Below, in pieces: positions 18,952-27,965 of a stretch of DNA of 64,000 nucleotides (positions are counted from its first letter, which is position 1; each line of letters opens with the position of its first letter). The DNA is from Microbacterium thalassium. Lineage in GTDB: Bacteria > Actinomycetota > Actinomycetes > Actinomycetales > Microbacteriaceae. The stretch spans positions 2,728,001-2,792,000 of the forward strand of contig NZ_JACHML010000001.1 in NCBI RefSeq assembly GCF_014208045.1, given 5' to 3'. The notes under the pieces were generated by a model. It made no database searches, was not told the DNA's origin, and saw only the letters and a program-made list of their open reading frames with translations. A program made the translations under genes and the position numbers.

Positions 18952-19527
18952 ATGTCCTTCCCCCTCCGTCGCCTCGGCGCATCCGTCCTCGTCGCGGGCG
19001 CGATGCTCGCCGTGACCGCCTGCTCGACCGCAGCCGACCCCGAAGCAGAGCCCACCGCCGCGGTCTCCGAGACCCCCATCGCGGTAGCCGACGAGCCGGA
19101 GTCGACGCCCGAGCCGGCGCCGGCCGGCGACGCGACCGAGGTCACGTGCGAGTCGATGCTCCCCGCCTCGACCGTCGCCGACTTCGCCAGCATCGGCTGG
19201 ACGTACCAGGAGCAGCCGTTCTGGGCGGGCGAGGTCGAGCTCGCCGACGGCGTGCTCTGCGTGTGGGCCGACTACGAGGCTCAGGCGGGCGATCACCTGC
19301 AGATGTTCGGCTGGTCGCCGATCGACGCCGACTCCGCCGTGACCGCGCAGGACAGCCTGCTCTCGCAGGGCTGGATCCGCGAGGAGGACGAGCAGGGCGT
19401 GTACATCACGGAGAACCCCGAGACAACGATCGCGACGGATGCCGACGGGTACGGGATGACGTTCCTGTTCGGCGACGGCTGGGTGAAGATGTCCGACACC
19501 AAGCAGGGGATCATCCTCGTCGGCTGA
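18952..19527 (+). CDS. Lipoprotein of unknown function
   Basis: 191 residues with a lipoprotein signal peptide (basic start, hydrophobic core, VTAC with Cys24), a Pro/Glu/Ala-rich linker to about residue 60 and a compact C-terminal domain with paired cysteines (VTCESML and GVLCVWADY). GGAG sits seven bases before ATG 18952. Follows hisN by 26 bases. No function recognised. Confidence 0.8.
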   Translation: MSFPLRRLGASVLVAGAMLAVTACSTAADPEAEPTAAVSETPIAVADEPESTPEPAPAGDATEVTCESMLPASTVADFASIGWTYQEQPFWAGEVELADGVLCVWADYEAQAGDHLQMFGWSPIDADSAVTAQDSLLSQGWIREEDEQGVYITENPETTIATDADGYGMTFLFGDGWVKMSDTKQGIILVG

Positions 19528-19554
19528 TCGATCGCGCCGGCGCGGCGGCGGCCG

Positions 19555-20103
19555 TCAGGACGGTCGACCGCCGGGCGCCGCGGCCACCGCGTCGGCGAGC
19601 TCGCGCCAGAACAGGTCGAGCCGGTTCAGCCAGGGGCGCGCGAACAGCGCCTCCCGGCGCCGGCGATCGACCTCGGCGAGGGTGACCCACTCGGACGCCG
19701 CGACCTCCTCCGGCTGAGGCACGGGATCGACCGCGGCATCGAGGTGCACGACGTAGATGTCCACCAGCTGCGTCCGCTCGTGCGACCGGCCGACCGGCCG
19801 CAGGTGCGCGGGGTCGACCTGGATGCCGGCCTCCTCGCCGAGTTCGCGGGCGGCGGCGTCGCGGCTCGACTCGCCCGCGAGAGCGCTGCCGGCGGGGAAC
19901 TCCCACTCCAGCGGAAACGTCTTGGTGGCGGCGCGCTGCGCCACGAGGAGCCGCCCGTCGGGGCCGACCGCCCAGGTCGCGGCGACGATGTGGAAGGTAC
20001 CGTGGGGCAGGTCCGGGTCGGCGCGCGGATGCGTTCGGCCGAGGCGATTGCCCGCGGCATCCGTCAGATCCCACCACTCGCCGCCGGCCCCCATCGCGGT
20101 CAC
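19555..20103 (-). CDS. NUDIX hydrolase
   Basis: Hydrolyses a nucleoside diphosphate linked to another group. About 182 residues. The NUDIX box is perfect: G-x5-E-x7-REL-GEE-AGI, beginning GSALAGE. The N-terminus (GEWWDLTDAAGNRLGRTHPR) resembles the isopentenyl-diphosphate isomerase-like NUDIX group that reads NRLGRTHPRG. GTG at 20103 overlaps the DUF2200 stop as GTGA and is preferred for coupling; ATG at 20094 is an alternative. Substrate unknown. Confidence 0.85.
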   Translation of the reverse strand: MTAMGAGGEWWDLTDAAGNRLGRTHPRADPDLPHGTFHIVAATWAVGPDGRLLVAQRAATKTFPLEWEFPAGSALAGESSRDAAARELGEEAGIQVDPAHLRPVGRSHERTQLVDIYVVHLDAAVDPVPQPEEVAASEWVTLAEVDRRRREALFARPWLNRLDLFWRELADAVAAAPGGRPS

Positions 20104-20453
20104 GCGCTCCGCAGGATCGAGGTCATCCTCTTGCCGCGGGCGACCTCGTCGACGAGCTTGTCCATGTAGCGGATCTTCTGCATGAGCGGATCGTCGATCT
20201 CTTCGACCCGGATGCCGCAGATCACGCCGGTGATGAGCGATGCGTTGGGGTTCATCCCCGGCGCCTGCGCGAAGAACGTGCGCATGTCGACCTCGTCGGC
20301 GATCGCCTCGCGGAGGCCCGCGTCGTCGTACCCGGTGAGCCACGTGATGACCTGGTCGACCTCGTCCTTCGTGTGCTCCTTGCGTTCGGCCTTCTGCACG
20401 TACAGCGGGTAGATGCTCGCGAAGCTCATGCCGTAGATGCGGTGCTCTGCCAC
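20100..20453 (-). CDS. DUF2200 family protein
   Basis: 117 residues, a conserved small cytoplasmic family of unknown function, often annotated DUF2200. Recognised by RIYGMSFASIYPLYVQKAERK at the N-terminus and GYDDAGL, then PNASLITGVICGIRVEEIDDP further on. GTG at 20453 follows AAGGAG by eight bases. Overlaps the NUDIX gene by four bases and is divergent from the hydrolase at 20534. Confidence 0.85.
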   Translation of the reverse strand: MAEHRIYGMSFASIYPLYVQKAERKEHTKDEVDQVITWLTGYDDAGLREAIADEVDMRTFFAQAPGMNPNASLITGVICGIRVEEIDDPLMQKIRYMDKLVDEVARGKRMTSILRSA

Positions 20454-20533
20454 GATCGGTGCTCCTTGCTCTCGAGACCGGAAACGGCCCTCTGACAGCG
20501 TACGAGACGCCCCGGACGTGGTTGCATGGTCGG

Positions 20534-21244
20534 ATGCCGCTCCACGTCGACGTCCACGGCTCGGGCCCGCGCACCGCCGTGCTGCTGCACGGCATGATGG
20601 GCTCCGCCGAGAGCTGGTGGCGGATTTCGCCGCTCCTCGTCTCACGCGGATACCGCGTGCTCGCGGTCGACCTTCCCGGCCACGGGCTGTCACCGCGGGA
20701 CGACCGCCTGACGATCCCCCGCGCGGCCGATGCCGTGGCCGACGCCGTCGATGCGCTGGGCGTGACGGGCGTCGACGTGGCCATCGGCCACTCGTTCGGC
20801 GGCCTCGTCCTCGCCGCCGGCGCGGAGCGCCTGCGGCCGGCGATCGCCGTGTACGTCGACTCGCCGTTCACCAGCCGCGGGGGCGCGGTCGCGGCCGACG
20901 TCACCGCCGAGTACGAGAACGCGCGTGCTCGGCGCACGGTCGCGGGGCTGCGCGCCACGCACCCGCTCTACGGCGAGGAGGACTGCAACGTCGAGGCGCG
21001 CGCGGCGGACCGGTTCGACGCGGCCACCGGTGCCGCCGTCGCGGCCGGCCCGGGCGGCTCCTGGCCGCCGGCTCCGGGATCGATCATGGTGCGCCCCGAG
21101 CCGAGCCGCTACGTCACGGCGGAGCAGGCGGCCGCGCTCGAGGCCGCGGGCGTGCAGGTGCGCAGCATCCCCGGCGCCTCGCACTCGGTCTGGTACGGAC
21201 ACTTCGACGAGTTCGTCGCGGCACTCCCCGAAGTCTTCGGCTGA
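20534..21244 (+). CDS. Alpha/beta hydrolase
   Basis: 236-residue alpha/beta-hydrolase: LLHGMMGSAESW (17-28), VDLPGHGLSP, nucleophile Ser87 in GHSFGG and a late His in GASHSVWYGH. Resembles small cytoplasmic esterases or MhpC-like hydrolases; substrate not identifiable. No clear ribosome site; ATG 20534 begins the conserved domain. A longer open frame from 20459 would add an unstructured N-terminus. Confidence 0.8.
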   Translation: MPLHVDVHGSGPRTAVLLHGMMGSAESWWRISPLLVSRGYRVLAVDLPGHGLSPRDDRLTIPRAADAVADAVDALGVTGVDVAIGHSFGGLVLAAGAERLRPAIAVYVDSPFTSRGGAVAADVTAEYENARARRTVAGLRATHPLYGEEDCNVEARAADRFDAATGAAVAAGPGGSWPPAPGSIMVRPEPSRYVTAEQAAALEAAGVQVRSIPGASHSVWYGHFDEFVAALPEVFG

Positions 21245-21275
21245 CACCGCGACGCGTGCCTAGCATGGGGAGTGG

Positions 21276-21698
21276 ATGAGGAGGACGATGAGACGCACCC
21301 GGATGGCCCTCGGAGCGCTGGTCCTCGCGCTCGGGCTCACCGCCTGCTCGCAAGGAGCGCAGATGTCCGATCCCTCCGGCACGCCCGACCCCGTGAACCG
21401 GCCGACCTACATCACCGTCCCACCCGCCGCGGAGCCGTCGGGACAGCCGATCCAGCCGCCCGCCGCCTACTGGGATGCGGTCGTGGCCGACCTCGCCGAG
21501 CGCGGAGTGGACGGCACCCCCGAACTCGTCTCGGCGGAAGCCGTCACGTGGGGCGACGGGTCGCTCGGGTGCCCCGAGCCGGGCGTGGCGTACACCCAGG
21601 CGCTCGAGGAGGGCATGCGGGTCGTCGTCGAGGTCGACGGCGTCACGTACGACTACCGGTTCGGCTCCCAGCCCGTTCCGCGACTCTGCGAGGACTGA
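21276..21698 (+). CDS. Small lipoprotein of unknown function
   Basis: About 140 residues: signal peptide with lipobox LTAC, a Pro-rich linker, then a compact domain with WGDGSLGCPEPGVAYTQ and a closing LCED. The two domain cysteines probably form a disulfide. This domain occurs in many bacteria as an exported protein of unknown role. ATG 21276 or ATG 21288 could be the start; TAGCAT at 21261-21266 is the likely -10 box. Confidence 0.75.
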   Translation: MRRTMRRTRMALGALVLALGLTACSQGAQMSDPSGTPDPVNRPTYITVPPAAEPSGQPIQPPAAYWDAVVADLAERGVDGTPELVSAEAVTWGDGSLGCPEPGVAYTQALEEGMRVVVEVDGVTYDYRFGSQPVPRLCED

Positions 21699-21751
21699 CC
21701 TCCGTCGACCGCGGCGTGGGCGCGACCGATTCCCGCGTAGGCTCGGAGGCT

Positions 21752-22291
21752 ATGGCCGCCGGCGCAACGATGCACACCTTCGCGATCCAATTGGCCGACG
21801 TGGACCGCGGCGTGTACGAGGATCTCTCGCTCCGCGTCGCGCGGCATCCGTCCGAGACCGACGCGTTCATGCTCACGCGCGTGCTCGCGTACTGCCTCGA
21901 GTTCGAGGACGGCATCGACTTCAGCGAGGGGATCTCGGCGACGGACCAGCCGGCTGTGCGGGTGCGCGATCTGACCGGCAGGCTTCTCGCGTGGATCGAG
22001 GTCGGCGCGCCGGATGCCGAGAAGCTGCACTCGGGCAGCATGCAGTCCGAGCGGGTCGCGGTGTACACGCATCGCGACCCGGCGAAGGTGGTGCTGCCGT
22101 GGGAGGGCAAGCGGATCCATCGGGCCGCCGACATCCCGCTCTACAGCTTCGACCGCGGCGTGATCGCCGACGCCGCCGCGCACATCGAGCGGCGCAGCGC
22201 CCTGACCCTGTCGGTCACCGAGCGGCGGATGTACCTCGAGCTCAACGGCGCGTCCTTCGAGTCGGATGTCCACGAGCAGCGGGTCGGCTGA
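21752..22291 (+). CDS. YaeQ family protein
   Basis: 179 residues of the YaeQ family, small proteins with a PD-(D/E)XK nuclease-like fold and no settled function. Diagnostic pieces: FAIQLADVDRGVYEDLSL near the N-terminus, RHPSETDAFMLTRVLAYCLEF, then WIEVGAPDAEKLH and a basic C-terminal half ending VTERRMYLELNG. The ATG lies eight bases after TAGGCT (21738-21743). Confidence 0.88.
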   Translation: MAAGATMHTFAIQLADVDRGVYEDLSLRVARHPSETDAFMLTRVLAYCLEFEDGIDFSEGISATDQPAVRVRDLTGRLLAWIEVGAPDAEKLHSGSMQSERVAVYTHRDPAKVVLPWEGKRIHRAADIPLYSFDRGVIADAAAHIERRSALTLSVTERRMYLELNGASFESDVHEQRVG

Positions 22292-22313
22292 GCTCGGAGC
22301 GAGAAGGCACGGA

Positions 22314-23642
22314 ATGGAACACTTCGACACCATCGTCATCGGCGCCGGCGTGGCCGGGCTGACCGCCGCACGGCTCCTGAGCGCAGCCGGCCGCCGCGTC
22401 GTCGTCCTCGAGGCGCGCGACCGCGTGGGAGGACGCGTGTGGACGGATCGCACGGGCGGACTCGTCACCGACCGCGGGGCGTCCTGGATCCACGGCGTCA
22501 CCGACTGCCCCGTCGCCGCGGCCGTCGAGGATCTCGGGATGCCCGCCGTCGAGTTCACCGTCGGCGCGTACCAGCCCGACAGCCGCCCGATCGCCTACTA
22601 CGGACCGGACGGCAAGCGGCTGACGGATGCCGACGCCCGCGCGTTCGCGGCCGACATCCACGCTGTCGACGCGGACCTTCTGGGCGTGATCGCCGCCTCG
22701 AGGCCGGATGAGTCGTACCGGGACGTGACCGAGACCGCGCTGGCGGCCCAGGGATGGGATGCCGAGCGCACGCAGCGCGTTCGCGAGTACCTCGAGCACC
22801 GGAGCGAGGAGCAGTACGGCGCGTGGATCGAGGACCTCGCCGCGCACGCCCTCGACGACGATGTCGTGGACGGCGACGAGGTCGTCTTCCCCGAGGGGTA
22901 CGACCGGCTTCCTGCGCACCTCGCCGACGGGCTCGACGTCCGACTCGAGCACGTCGTCTCGCACGTCGACTGGTCGGGCGGCCGCGCGGCCGTCACCAGC
23001 GACCGCGGGGCGTTCTCCGCCGACACGGTGATCGCGACGGTTCCGGTCGGCGTCCTGAGGTCGGACGCCTTCGTGATCGAGCCGCCTCTTCCCGAACCCG
23101 TCGCGGGGGCGCTCGACCGCATGGAGATGAACGCGTTCGAAAAGGTGTTCCTGCGGTTCCCGGCGAGATTCTGGGACGACGGTGTGTACGCCGTCCGCCA
23201 GCAGGGCCCGGAGAGCCGCTGGTGGCATTCCTGGTACGACCTCACCGCGCTGGACGGCACGCCGACGCTGCTGACGTTCGCCGCCGGCCCGGCTGCCCGC
23301 GAGACGCGCGAATGGGACGAGGATCGCGTCGTGGACTCGGTGATGGCGCAGCTGCGACGGCTGTTCGGCGACGACGTCCCGCAGCCGACCGGTGTCGTCA
23401 TGACCGCCTGGCAGGACGACCCCTTCGCGCACGGCTCGTACGCGTACATGACCGTCGGCGGGGCGACCGCCGACCACGACGATCTCGCGACCCCGGTCGG
23501 CGGTGTGCTCCACATCGCCGGCGAGGCGACCTGGACGGACGATCCGGCGACGGTTCCGGCGGCCATGCACTCCGGCCACCGCGCGGCGGAGAACATCCTC
23601 GGGCACGCCATCGCGATCGAGCGGGCGTGGCGGGACCGCTGA
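22314..23642 (+). CDS. FAD-dependent amine oxidase
   Basis: 442-residue flavin monoamine oxidase. N-terminal dinucleotide fold GAGVAGL (10-16) followed by VVVLEARDRVGGRVWT, the GASWIHG substrate-side motif, and the C-terminal FAD motif HIAGEATWTDDPATVPAAMHSG. The family oxidises amines (monoamines, polyamines or related) to aldehydes with H2O2; the substrate cannot be told. GAAGG lies six bases before the ATG. Follows the YaeQ gene by 22 bases. Convergent with the aldo/keto reductase. Confidence 0.88.
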   Translation: MEHFDTIVIGAGVAGLTAARLLSAAGRRVVVLEARDRVGGRVWTDRTGGLVTDRGASWIHGVTDCPVAAAVEDLGMPAVEFTVGAYQPDSRPIAYYGPDGKRLTDADARAFAADIHAVDADLLGVIAASRPDESYRDVTETALAAQGWDAERTQRVREYLEHRSEEQYGAWIEDLAAHALDDDVVDGDEVVFPEGYDRLPAHLADGLDVRLEHVVSHVDWSGGRAAVTSDRGAFSADTVIATVPVGVLRSDAFVIEPPLPEPVAGALDRMEMNAFEKVFLRFPARFWDDGVYAVRQQGPESRWWHSWYDLTALDGTPTLLTFAAGPAARETREWDEDRVVDSVMAQLRRLFGDDVPQPTGVVMTAWQDDPFAHGSYAYMTVGGATADHDDLATPVGGVLHIAGEATWTDDPATVPAAMHSGHRAAENILGHAIAIERAWRDR

Positions 23643-23658
23643 CCCGCTGAGGCGCCCG

Positions 23659-24516
23659 TCAGGGCAGCTGCGGAATGCGGAAGCGCGGCATGACCGCCGA
23701 CATCAGCCAGCGCGGCATCCGCACCATCGGCCGGTTCCCGCCGAGAGCGTCGATGGCGGCCATCTGCTCGTCGGTGAGCGCGAAGTCGTCGATGTCGATG
23801 TTCGACGCGATGTGGGCCGGATTCGTGGACTTGGGGATCGCCACGAATCCGCGCTGGCGATGCCAGCGGAGGACGACCTGGACCGCGGATCTGCCGTGCG
23901 CCGCGGACGCCTCGACGATCGCGGGTTCGCCGAGCAGCCTCTTCGACCCGTGCCCGAGCGGGTACCACGCCTGGGCGACGATCTCGTTCTCGGCGAGGTA
24001 GGGAAGCAGCGCCGGCTGCTGCCAGTACGGGTGCAGTTCGATCTGGTCGACCACGGGCCGGATGCGCGCCGACGCGAGCAGCCGGTCGAGGTCGGACACG
24101 TCGAAGTTGCTCACGCCGATCGAGCGCACCGTGCCGCTATCGACGGCATCCTCCATCGCCTTCCACGCGCCGAGCACATCGCCGGCGGGCTGATGAAGCA
24201 GGAGCAGGTCGATGTGGCCGCAGTCGAGGCGCTCGAGTGCCCCGCGGATGGCGTCAGCCGACTTGCGGGCGCCGTAGTCGCCCGGCCAGAGCTTCGTCGT
24301 GAGGAAGATCTCCTCCCGGTCGACGCCCGAAGCGCGGATGCCGCGGCCGACCGCCCGCTCGTTGCGGTAGGCGTTGGCGGTGTCGATCAGCCGGTATCCG
24401 GCGTCGAGGGCCGTGGTGACGCTGGACTCGCACACGGCGGTGTCCGTCACGAGGAAGACCCCGAGCCCGGTCCGCGGGATGGCGGCTCCGTCGTTCAGGA
24501 CGATGTTCGCGTTCAT
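23659..24516 (-). CDS. Aldo/keto reductase
   Basis: 285-residue NADPH-dependent carbonyl reductase with the full tetrad: Asp45 and Tyr50 (LIDTANAY), Lys75 (LTTKLW) and His108 (LLLLHQP). The cofactor-binding IPKSTNPAHIASNI segment fits the bacterial 2,5-diketo-D-gluconate reductase-like group. Substrate range in this family is broad, so no symbol is given. It is convergent with the amine oxidase, 16 bases away. Confidence 0.9.
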   Translation of the reverse strand: MNANIVLNDGAAIPRTGLGVFLVTDTAVCESSVTTALDAGYRLIDTANAYRNERAVGRGIRASGVDREEIFLTTKLWPGDYGARKSADAIRGALERLDCGHIDLLLLHQPAGDVLGAWKAMEDAVDSGTVRSIGVSNFDVSDLDRLLASARIRPVVDQIELHPYWQQPALLPYLAENEIVAQAWYPLGHGSKRLLGEPAIVEASAAHGRSAVQVVLRWHRQRGFVAIPKSTNPAHIASNIDIDDFALTDEQMAAIDALGGNRPMVRMPRWLMSAVMPRFRIPQLP

Positions 24517-24595
24517 CCACAGCCCTCCCGGCGGCTCGACCGCTCGATCGCGGATCGCGTCGCCACCCTACGCGCCCGGGCGTGCTCAGCGCAGA

Positions 24596-24826
24596 TCACT
24601 CCGGTGTCGGGATCGTGCCGAGCACCACGGGGCGCGACAGGTCGCCTTCTTCGAACTCGATCCACACCGCGGTGCCGGGCTCGGGCGGGCGGTGGCGTCG
24701 GGCCCCGAAGGGGATGACGGGCAGAGCCCAGATCGAGGCGACCCCGACGCTCGGCACGTCGACCGACAGGCGGCCGAGGCCCAGAGGATCCGCGGAGTCC
24801 AGGACGGTCGCGCGATGCAATGGCAT
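24596..24826 (-). CDS. Orphan gp5/VgrG-like OB-fold protein
   Basis: A 76-residue protein that looks like only the OB-fold of phage baseplate gp5/gpV or VgrG spike proteins: DPLGLGRLSVDVPSV near the start, WALPVIPFG in the middle, then PEPGTAVWIEFEEGDLSRP and VVLGTIP at the end. No needle, lysozyme or other tail genes are nearby. It lies alone between the aldo/keto reductase and the tmRNA terminator. It may be a domesticated phage or contractile-injection-system domain. The family call rests on pattern recognition. Confidence 0.6.
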   Translation of the reverse strand: MPLHRATVLDSADPLGLGRLSVDVPSVGVASIWALPVIPFGARRHRPPEPGTAVWIEFEEGDLSRPVVLGTIPTPE

Positions 24827-24902
24827 GCCCTCAGTATCGCCACGCGGCGCGCCGGGATGCGAGCGCCTTTCCGGATCGGGCGGCGATTCCGGCGGGTACG
24901 AC

Positions 24903-24945
24903 GAAGGCCCCGACACCCGCGCATCGCTGCGGGGCCGGGGCCTTC
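24903..24945 (-). terminator. Hairpin terminator after tmRNA
   Basis: Ten-base-pair perfect stem (24903-24912 with 24936-24945) directly 3' of ssrA, with a loop that can pair further. Confidence 0.7.
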
Positions 24946-24963
24946 ACTCCTGTGACAGCGGCT

Positions 24964-25333
24964 TGGTGGAGATGGGGGGAATCGAACCCCCGTCCATCGT
25001 TGAGTCAATGCGGTTTCTCCGGGCGCAGTCTGTAGAGGCGTTCTGCTCGGCTCCGACCTTTGTCACAGACACCTAAGTCGACGAGCCCAGCCTGGAAAGA
25101 GTCCCGCGCGGCGTCCAGACGCCACCGCGCAGCAAGATCCCTAGATGACGCCAGGAGCCGTGTCGGGATCACCCACGGTCTGACGGACTATCGGGCTCGC
25201 TTACGCAGCGAGGGCGAAGTCGTTCTGCTTGGATTCGGCAGATATTGGTTTGCAGGGAGCGTTCACGAGATAACCCTGCATCCTCGGCCCGCTGCACGCA
25301 GATCGGCAAACGATGTCGAAACCGATCATCCCC
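24964..25333 (-). ncRNA. ssrA: tmRNA
   Basis: 370 bases. The 5' end GGGGATG pairs with CATCTCC before the 3' ACCA, forming the alanine-tRNA-like acceptor; the T-arm-like GGGTTCGATTCCCC element is present. The tag reading frame at 25201-25239 encodes AESKQNDFALAA then TAA, the actinobacterial form of the proteolysis tag. With SmpB (29613-30089) it rescues stalled ribosomes and marks the peptides for degradation. Confidence 0.95.
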
Positions 25334-25457
25334 GTGATCCTTCCAGCGAAGGAGGGGCCGCTGTCACACTGTGGAGTTGTCACGCTGGGTGCGGTGCACC
25401 CGAGCATCCCAGACTACAACGGATCCCGCGAACGCGGAATTCCCGCCGCATCGACGA

Positions 25458-25898
25458 TCAGCGTGCGACCCGGTCAGAGCGGGCGAACAGCGGATGCGGC
25501 CACGCCCCGAGGGCGAGCACCGCGAGCGTCGTCTGCGCCAGTCCTGTCACGAAGTACACGCCCTGAAGGAGCGACCACTCCCGCAGGATCGCGAGCTCGA
25601 CGAAGATCCAGATCATCATGACGAGCCCGGCTGCCGCGTGCAGCCCCCACGCGAGCCGGAACCGGCCGTACTGCGCGACGAGCGCGAGCGCCTGGACACC
25701 GCCGACGACGACGCCCAGGATCACTCCGGGCCACGCGTAGCTCGTGAACGGCGACCCCTCGAGCACCTCGAGCGGAAGACCCATGCCGCCTCCGGCGGTC
25801 AGGCCGACCAGGCCGATGAGCGCGGAGACGAGGTTGAACCATGCGACGGTCGCCAATGCGATCCGCCACCCGCGTGCAGGCGTGCCGGCCCCGGCCAT
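25458..25898 (-). CDS. Membrane protein of unknown function
   Basis: 146 residues with four hydrophobic segments (about 12-35, 57-77, 85-107 and 113-133). Acidic residues are few. No recognised domain, though size and topology resemble small DoxX- or DUF-type integral membrane proteins. Separated from tmRNA by 124 bases that contain no other gene. Confidence 0.7.
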   Translation of the reverse strand: MAGAGTPARGWRIALATVAWFNLVSALIGLVGLTAGGGMGLPLEVLEGSPFTSYAWPGVILGVVVGGVQALALVAQYGRFRLAWGLHAAAGLVMMIWIFVELAILREWSLLQGVYFVTGLAQTTLAVLALGAWPHPLFARSDRVAR

Positions 25899-25962
25899 GA
25901 CCGCACCGTACCGCGCGGCGCGGGCGCCGGACGGGACCTTCGGCCCGCCGGCGCCCGCCGCT

Positions 25963-26739
25963 TCAGGCGAAGTCGAGTTCGCCGCGCACGATCGAATCGC
26001 CCGAGTGGGCGGGATCGCCGTCCAGCGGCTCCTGCGACACGTCCACGAGGACGTACTGGTGGATGTCGATGTCGTCGGGGATCGCGAACTCCCCCTCGCT
26101 GCCGTCGAGGATGCCCAGGCTCACCAGCGCCGAGGCGTCGGCCGTGATGAGCCACACCTCGCGGTAGCCGTCGCCCTCGGACTCCTCCGTGTCGAGTTCG
26201 ACGCGCACGACGCGCTCGCCGTCCGCCTCCTCGACCACGACGGCGGAGCCGGCGGCATCCGGGTGATCGGGGAAGGCCGCCAACGTCGCCGCGGCCACCT
26301 CGACGACCTGTGCGGGACGCACGAACGACCACACGCCGACGATCGCGAGGACGAGGGCGGCGCCGGCGGCGAGGCCGACCATGGCCCGCGTCAGCGCACG
26401 CGAGCGCGAGCCGGTGCCGGGGGCCTGTGTCGGGGCGGGGGCCGATTCGTCGCGGCTCGCAGCGGCGGGCGCTGCGGAATCCGCGTCGAGGCGCTCGTCC
26501 GGCGTCGGCACGGGGTCGGGGAGGTCTGCGACCTCGGCGGCGATGCGATCCCACACCCGTTCGGGGGGCGACTCGAGATCGCCCATGTCGACGGTGGAGC
26601 GCCCGACGATCACCGTGCGCCTCAGCTCGAACAGGTCGATCGTGCAGTCGTCGCACTGCTCGACGTGACGGGACTCGTCGAGCGACATCGGCTCGCCCAG
26701 CGCGATCAGAGCGATGCGGTCGGGGTCAAGGTGCGACAT
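25963..26739 (-). CDS. Anti-sigma factor with zinc-binding N-terminus
   Basis: 258 residues. An N-terminal ZAS-type zinc site (His25-x3-Cys29-x2-Cys32, HVEQCDDC) that should hold the ECF sigma factor, a Pro/Ala-rich linker, one membrane helix at about 118-140, and an extracellular RskA-like C-terminal domain (GYREVWLITADASALVSLG). Such proteins release the sigma factor after regulated proteolysis. The start overlaps the sigma gene by 14 bases, the normal pairing. Confidence 0.88.
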   Translation of the reverse strand: MSHLDPDRIALIALGEPMSLDESRHVEQCDDCTIDLFELRRTVIVGRSTVDMGDLESPPERVWDRIAAEVADLPDPVPTPDERLDADSAAPAAASRDESAPAPTQAPGTGSRSRALTRAMVGLAAGAALVLAIVGVWSFVRPAQVVEVAAATLAAFPDHPDAAGSAVVVEEADGERVVRVELDTEESEGDGYREVWLITADASALVSLGILDGSEGEFAIPDDIDIHQYVLVDVSQEPLDGDPAHSGDSIVRGELDFA

Positions 26740-27277
26740 GGCCCACCTCCAATCGGCTGCGCAGTCTCGACAGACTTCGTCTGATGTGGCTCTTGACGGT
26801 CCCCAGCGGCATCGCGAGTCGCTCGGCGATCTGCTGATGTGTCAGGTCGTCGTAGAACGCGAGGCGGACCACGTCCCGCGCGTCCGGTTCGAGCCTCTCG
26901 AGCTCATCCGCCAGCAGCAGCCGGTCGGCCAGGTCGACCTCGGACTGCACCATGTCGTCGGGGTCCGAGAACCGCACGAGCTGGTCCTGCAGAGCCCGGA
27001 CGCGTGCGCGGGCCTCGTGCATGTCGGCGATCCGCCGACGTGCGATGGTCACGAGCCACGTCGCCAGCTTCGCCTTCGCCGGATCGTACGACGTCCGCGA
27101 CGTCCACGCCGAGACGAACGTCTTCTGCGTCACGTCCTCGGCGTCGCCGCGGTCGCCGAGCGATCGCAGCGCCAGCGTGAACACCAGCGCCGACCAGCGG
27201 CGGTACACCTGCTCGAGGGCGCGGTCGTCACCGCGGCGGAACCTCTCGACGAGCTCGAGCTCATCCAGGTCGTCCAC
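26726..27277 (-). CDS. ECF RNA polymerase sigma factor
   Basis: 183 residues: region 2 (ALEQVYRRWSALVFTLALRSLGD, then AEDVTQKTFVSAW) and region 4 (LTHQQIAERLAMPLGTVKSHIRRSLSRL). I chose GTG 27277 because AGGAGG precedes it by four bases; the open frame to 27388 would add a basic, unconserved N-terminus. It is followed by its anti-sigma factor and preceded by the sortase and DUF4397 genes, so it may control this envelope cluster. Confidence 0.9.
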   Translation of the reverse strand: MDDLDELELVERFRRGDDRALEQVYRRWSALVFTLALRSLGDRGDAEDVTQKTFVSAWTSRTSYDPAKAKLATWLVTIARRRIADMHEARARVRALQDQLVRFSDPDDMVQSEVDLADRLLLADELERLEPDARDVVRLAFYDDLTHQQIAERLAMPLGTVKSHIRRSLSRLRSRLEVGHVAP

Positions 27278-27312
27278 GCGGCCTCCTCTCGTCATGAGTG
27301 CCGGCGCCATGG

Positions 27313-27960
27313 TCACCGTACCGGAGTGGCCACGGCGACGACGTTGTCGGCGTATCGTCCGGTGGCGCGATCGAACGCGCCCCCGCACGTGATGATGATC
27401 AGCCGGTCGTCTCCCGCCCGCGCGAACAGGCGGTCGACCGGCAGATCCTGCTTCGGGTAGTAGGTCACCTTGTCGATGCGGTACGTGTGCACGTCGCCTC
27501 CGTCATCGGTCACGGTCACGGTCTCTCCTCCGCGCAGGTCGCGCAGGCGGCTGAGCGGTCCGATCGGGCGGTCCGGTGCGTCCACGTGCGCCGACAGCAC
27601 CGTGCTCCCCTCGGCGCTGCTCGGATCGGCGCCGTAGCGGTACCAGCCCGCCACGGCGGGGTCGGCGGGCAGCTCCATGAAGCCACCGTCTTCGACGCCG
27701 ACCGGCTTGACGGGCATGTCGACGCCGATCGCCTCGATGCGCAGGCGCACCGGCGGCACGCTCACCCGGGCGGGGGCCGGAGTCGCCGCCGCGACCGGCA
27801 CATCGACGACGGGCGTGGGCCGCGGCGCGGCCACCGTCGCCTCGATCGACGCCTCGGGGGTCTGTGCCGGGCGCGCTGTCGGGGCGCCCGAGCATCCCGA
27901 CAGGGCGAGGACGACCACCCCGGCGGCCAGCGCCCGGATGATCGTCCCCGCCGATGCCAT
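27313..27960 (-). CDS. Class F-type sortase with lipoprotein signal
   Basis: 215 residues with the sortase triad His125 (LSAHVD), Cys192 (IITCGG) and Arg202 (GRYADN). Short class E/F sortases are typical of actinobacteria. The N-terminal hydrophobic stretch ends in LALSGC (Cys23), so the enzyme could be lipid-anchored rather than held by a transmembrane helix. A Pro/Ala-rich spacer of about 45 residues follows. Five bases after the DUF4397 gene. No LPxTG-type substrate is evident in the window. Confidence 0.85.
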   Translation of the reverse strand: MASAGTIIRALAAGVVVLALSGCSGAPTARPAQTPEASIEATVAAPRPTPVVDVPVAAATPAPARVSVPPVRLRIEAIGVDMPVKPVGVEDGGFMELPADPAVAGWYRYGADPSSAEGSTVLSAHVDAPDRPIGPLSRLRDLRGGETVTVTDDGGDVHTYRIDKVTYYPKQDLPVDRLFARAGDDRLIIITCGGAFDRATGRYADNVVAVATPVR

Positions 27961-27965
27961 GGGGA

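Noticed and set aside
25334..25457. Promoter for tmRNA
   Set aside because: GTGACA and AAGGAT elements are present upstream but with 19-base spacing and poor -10 agreement; not convincing enough to list.
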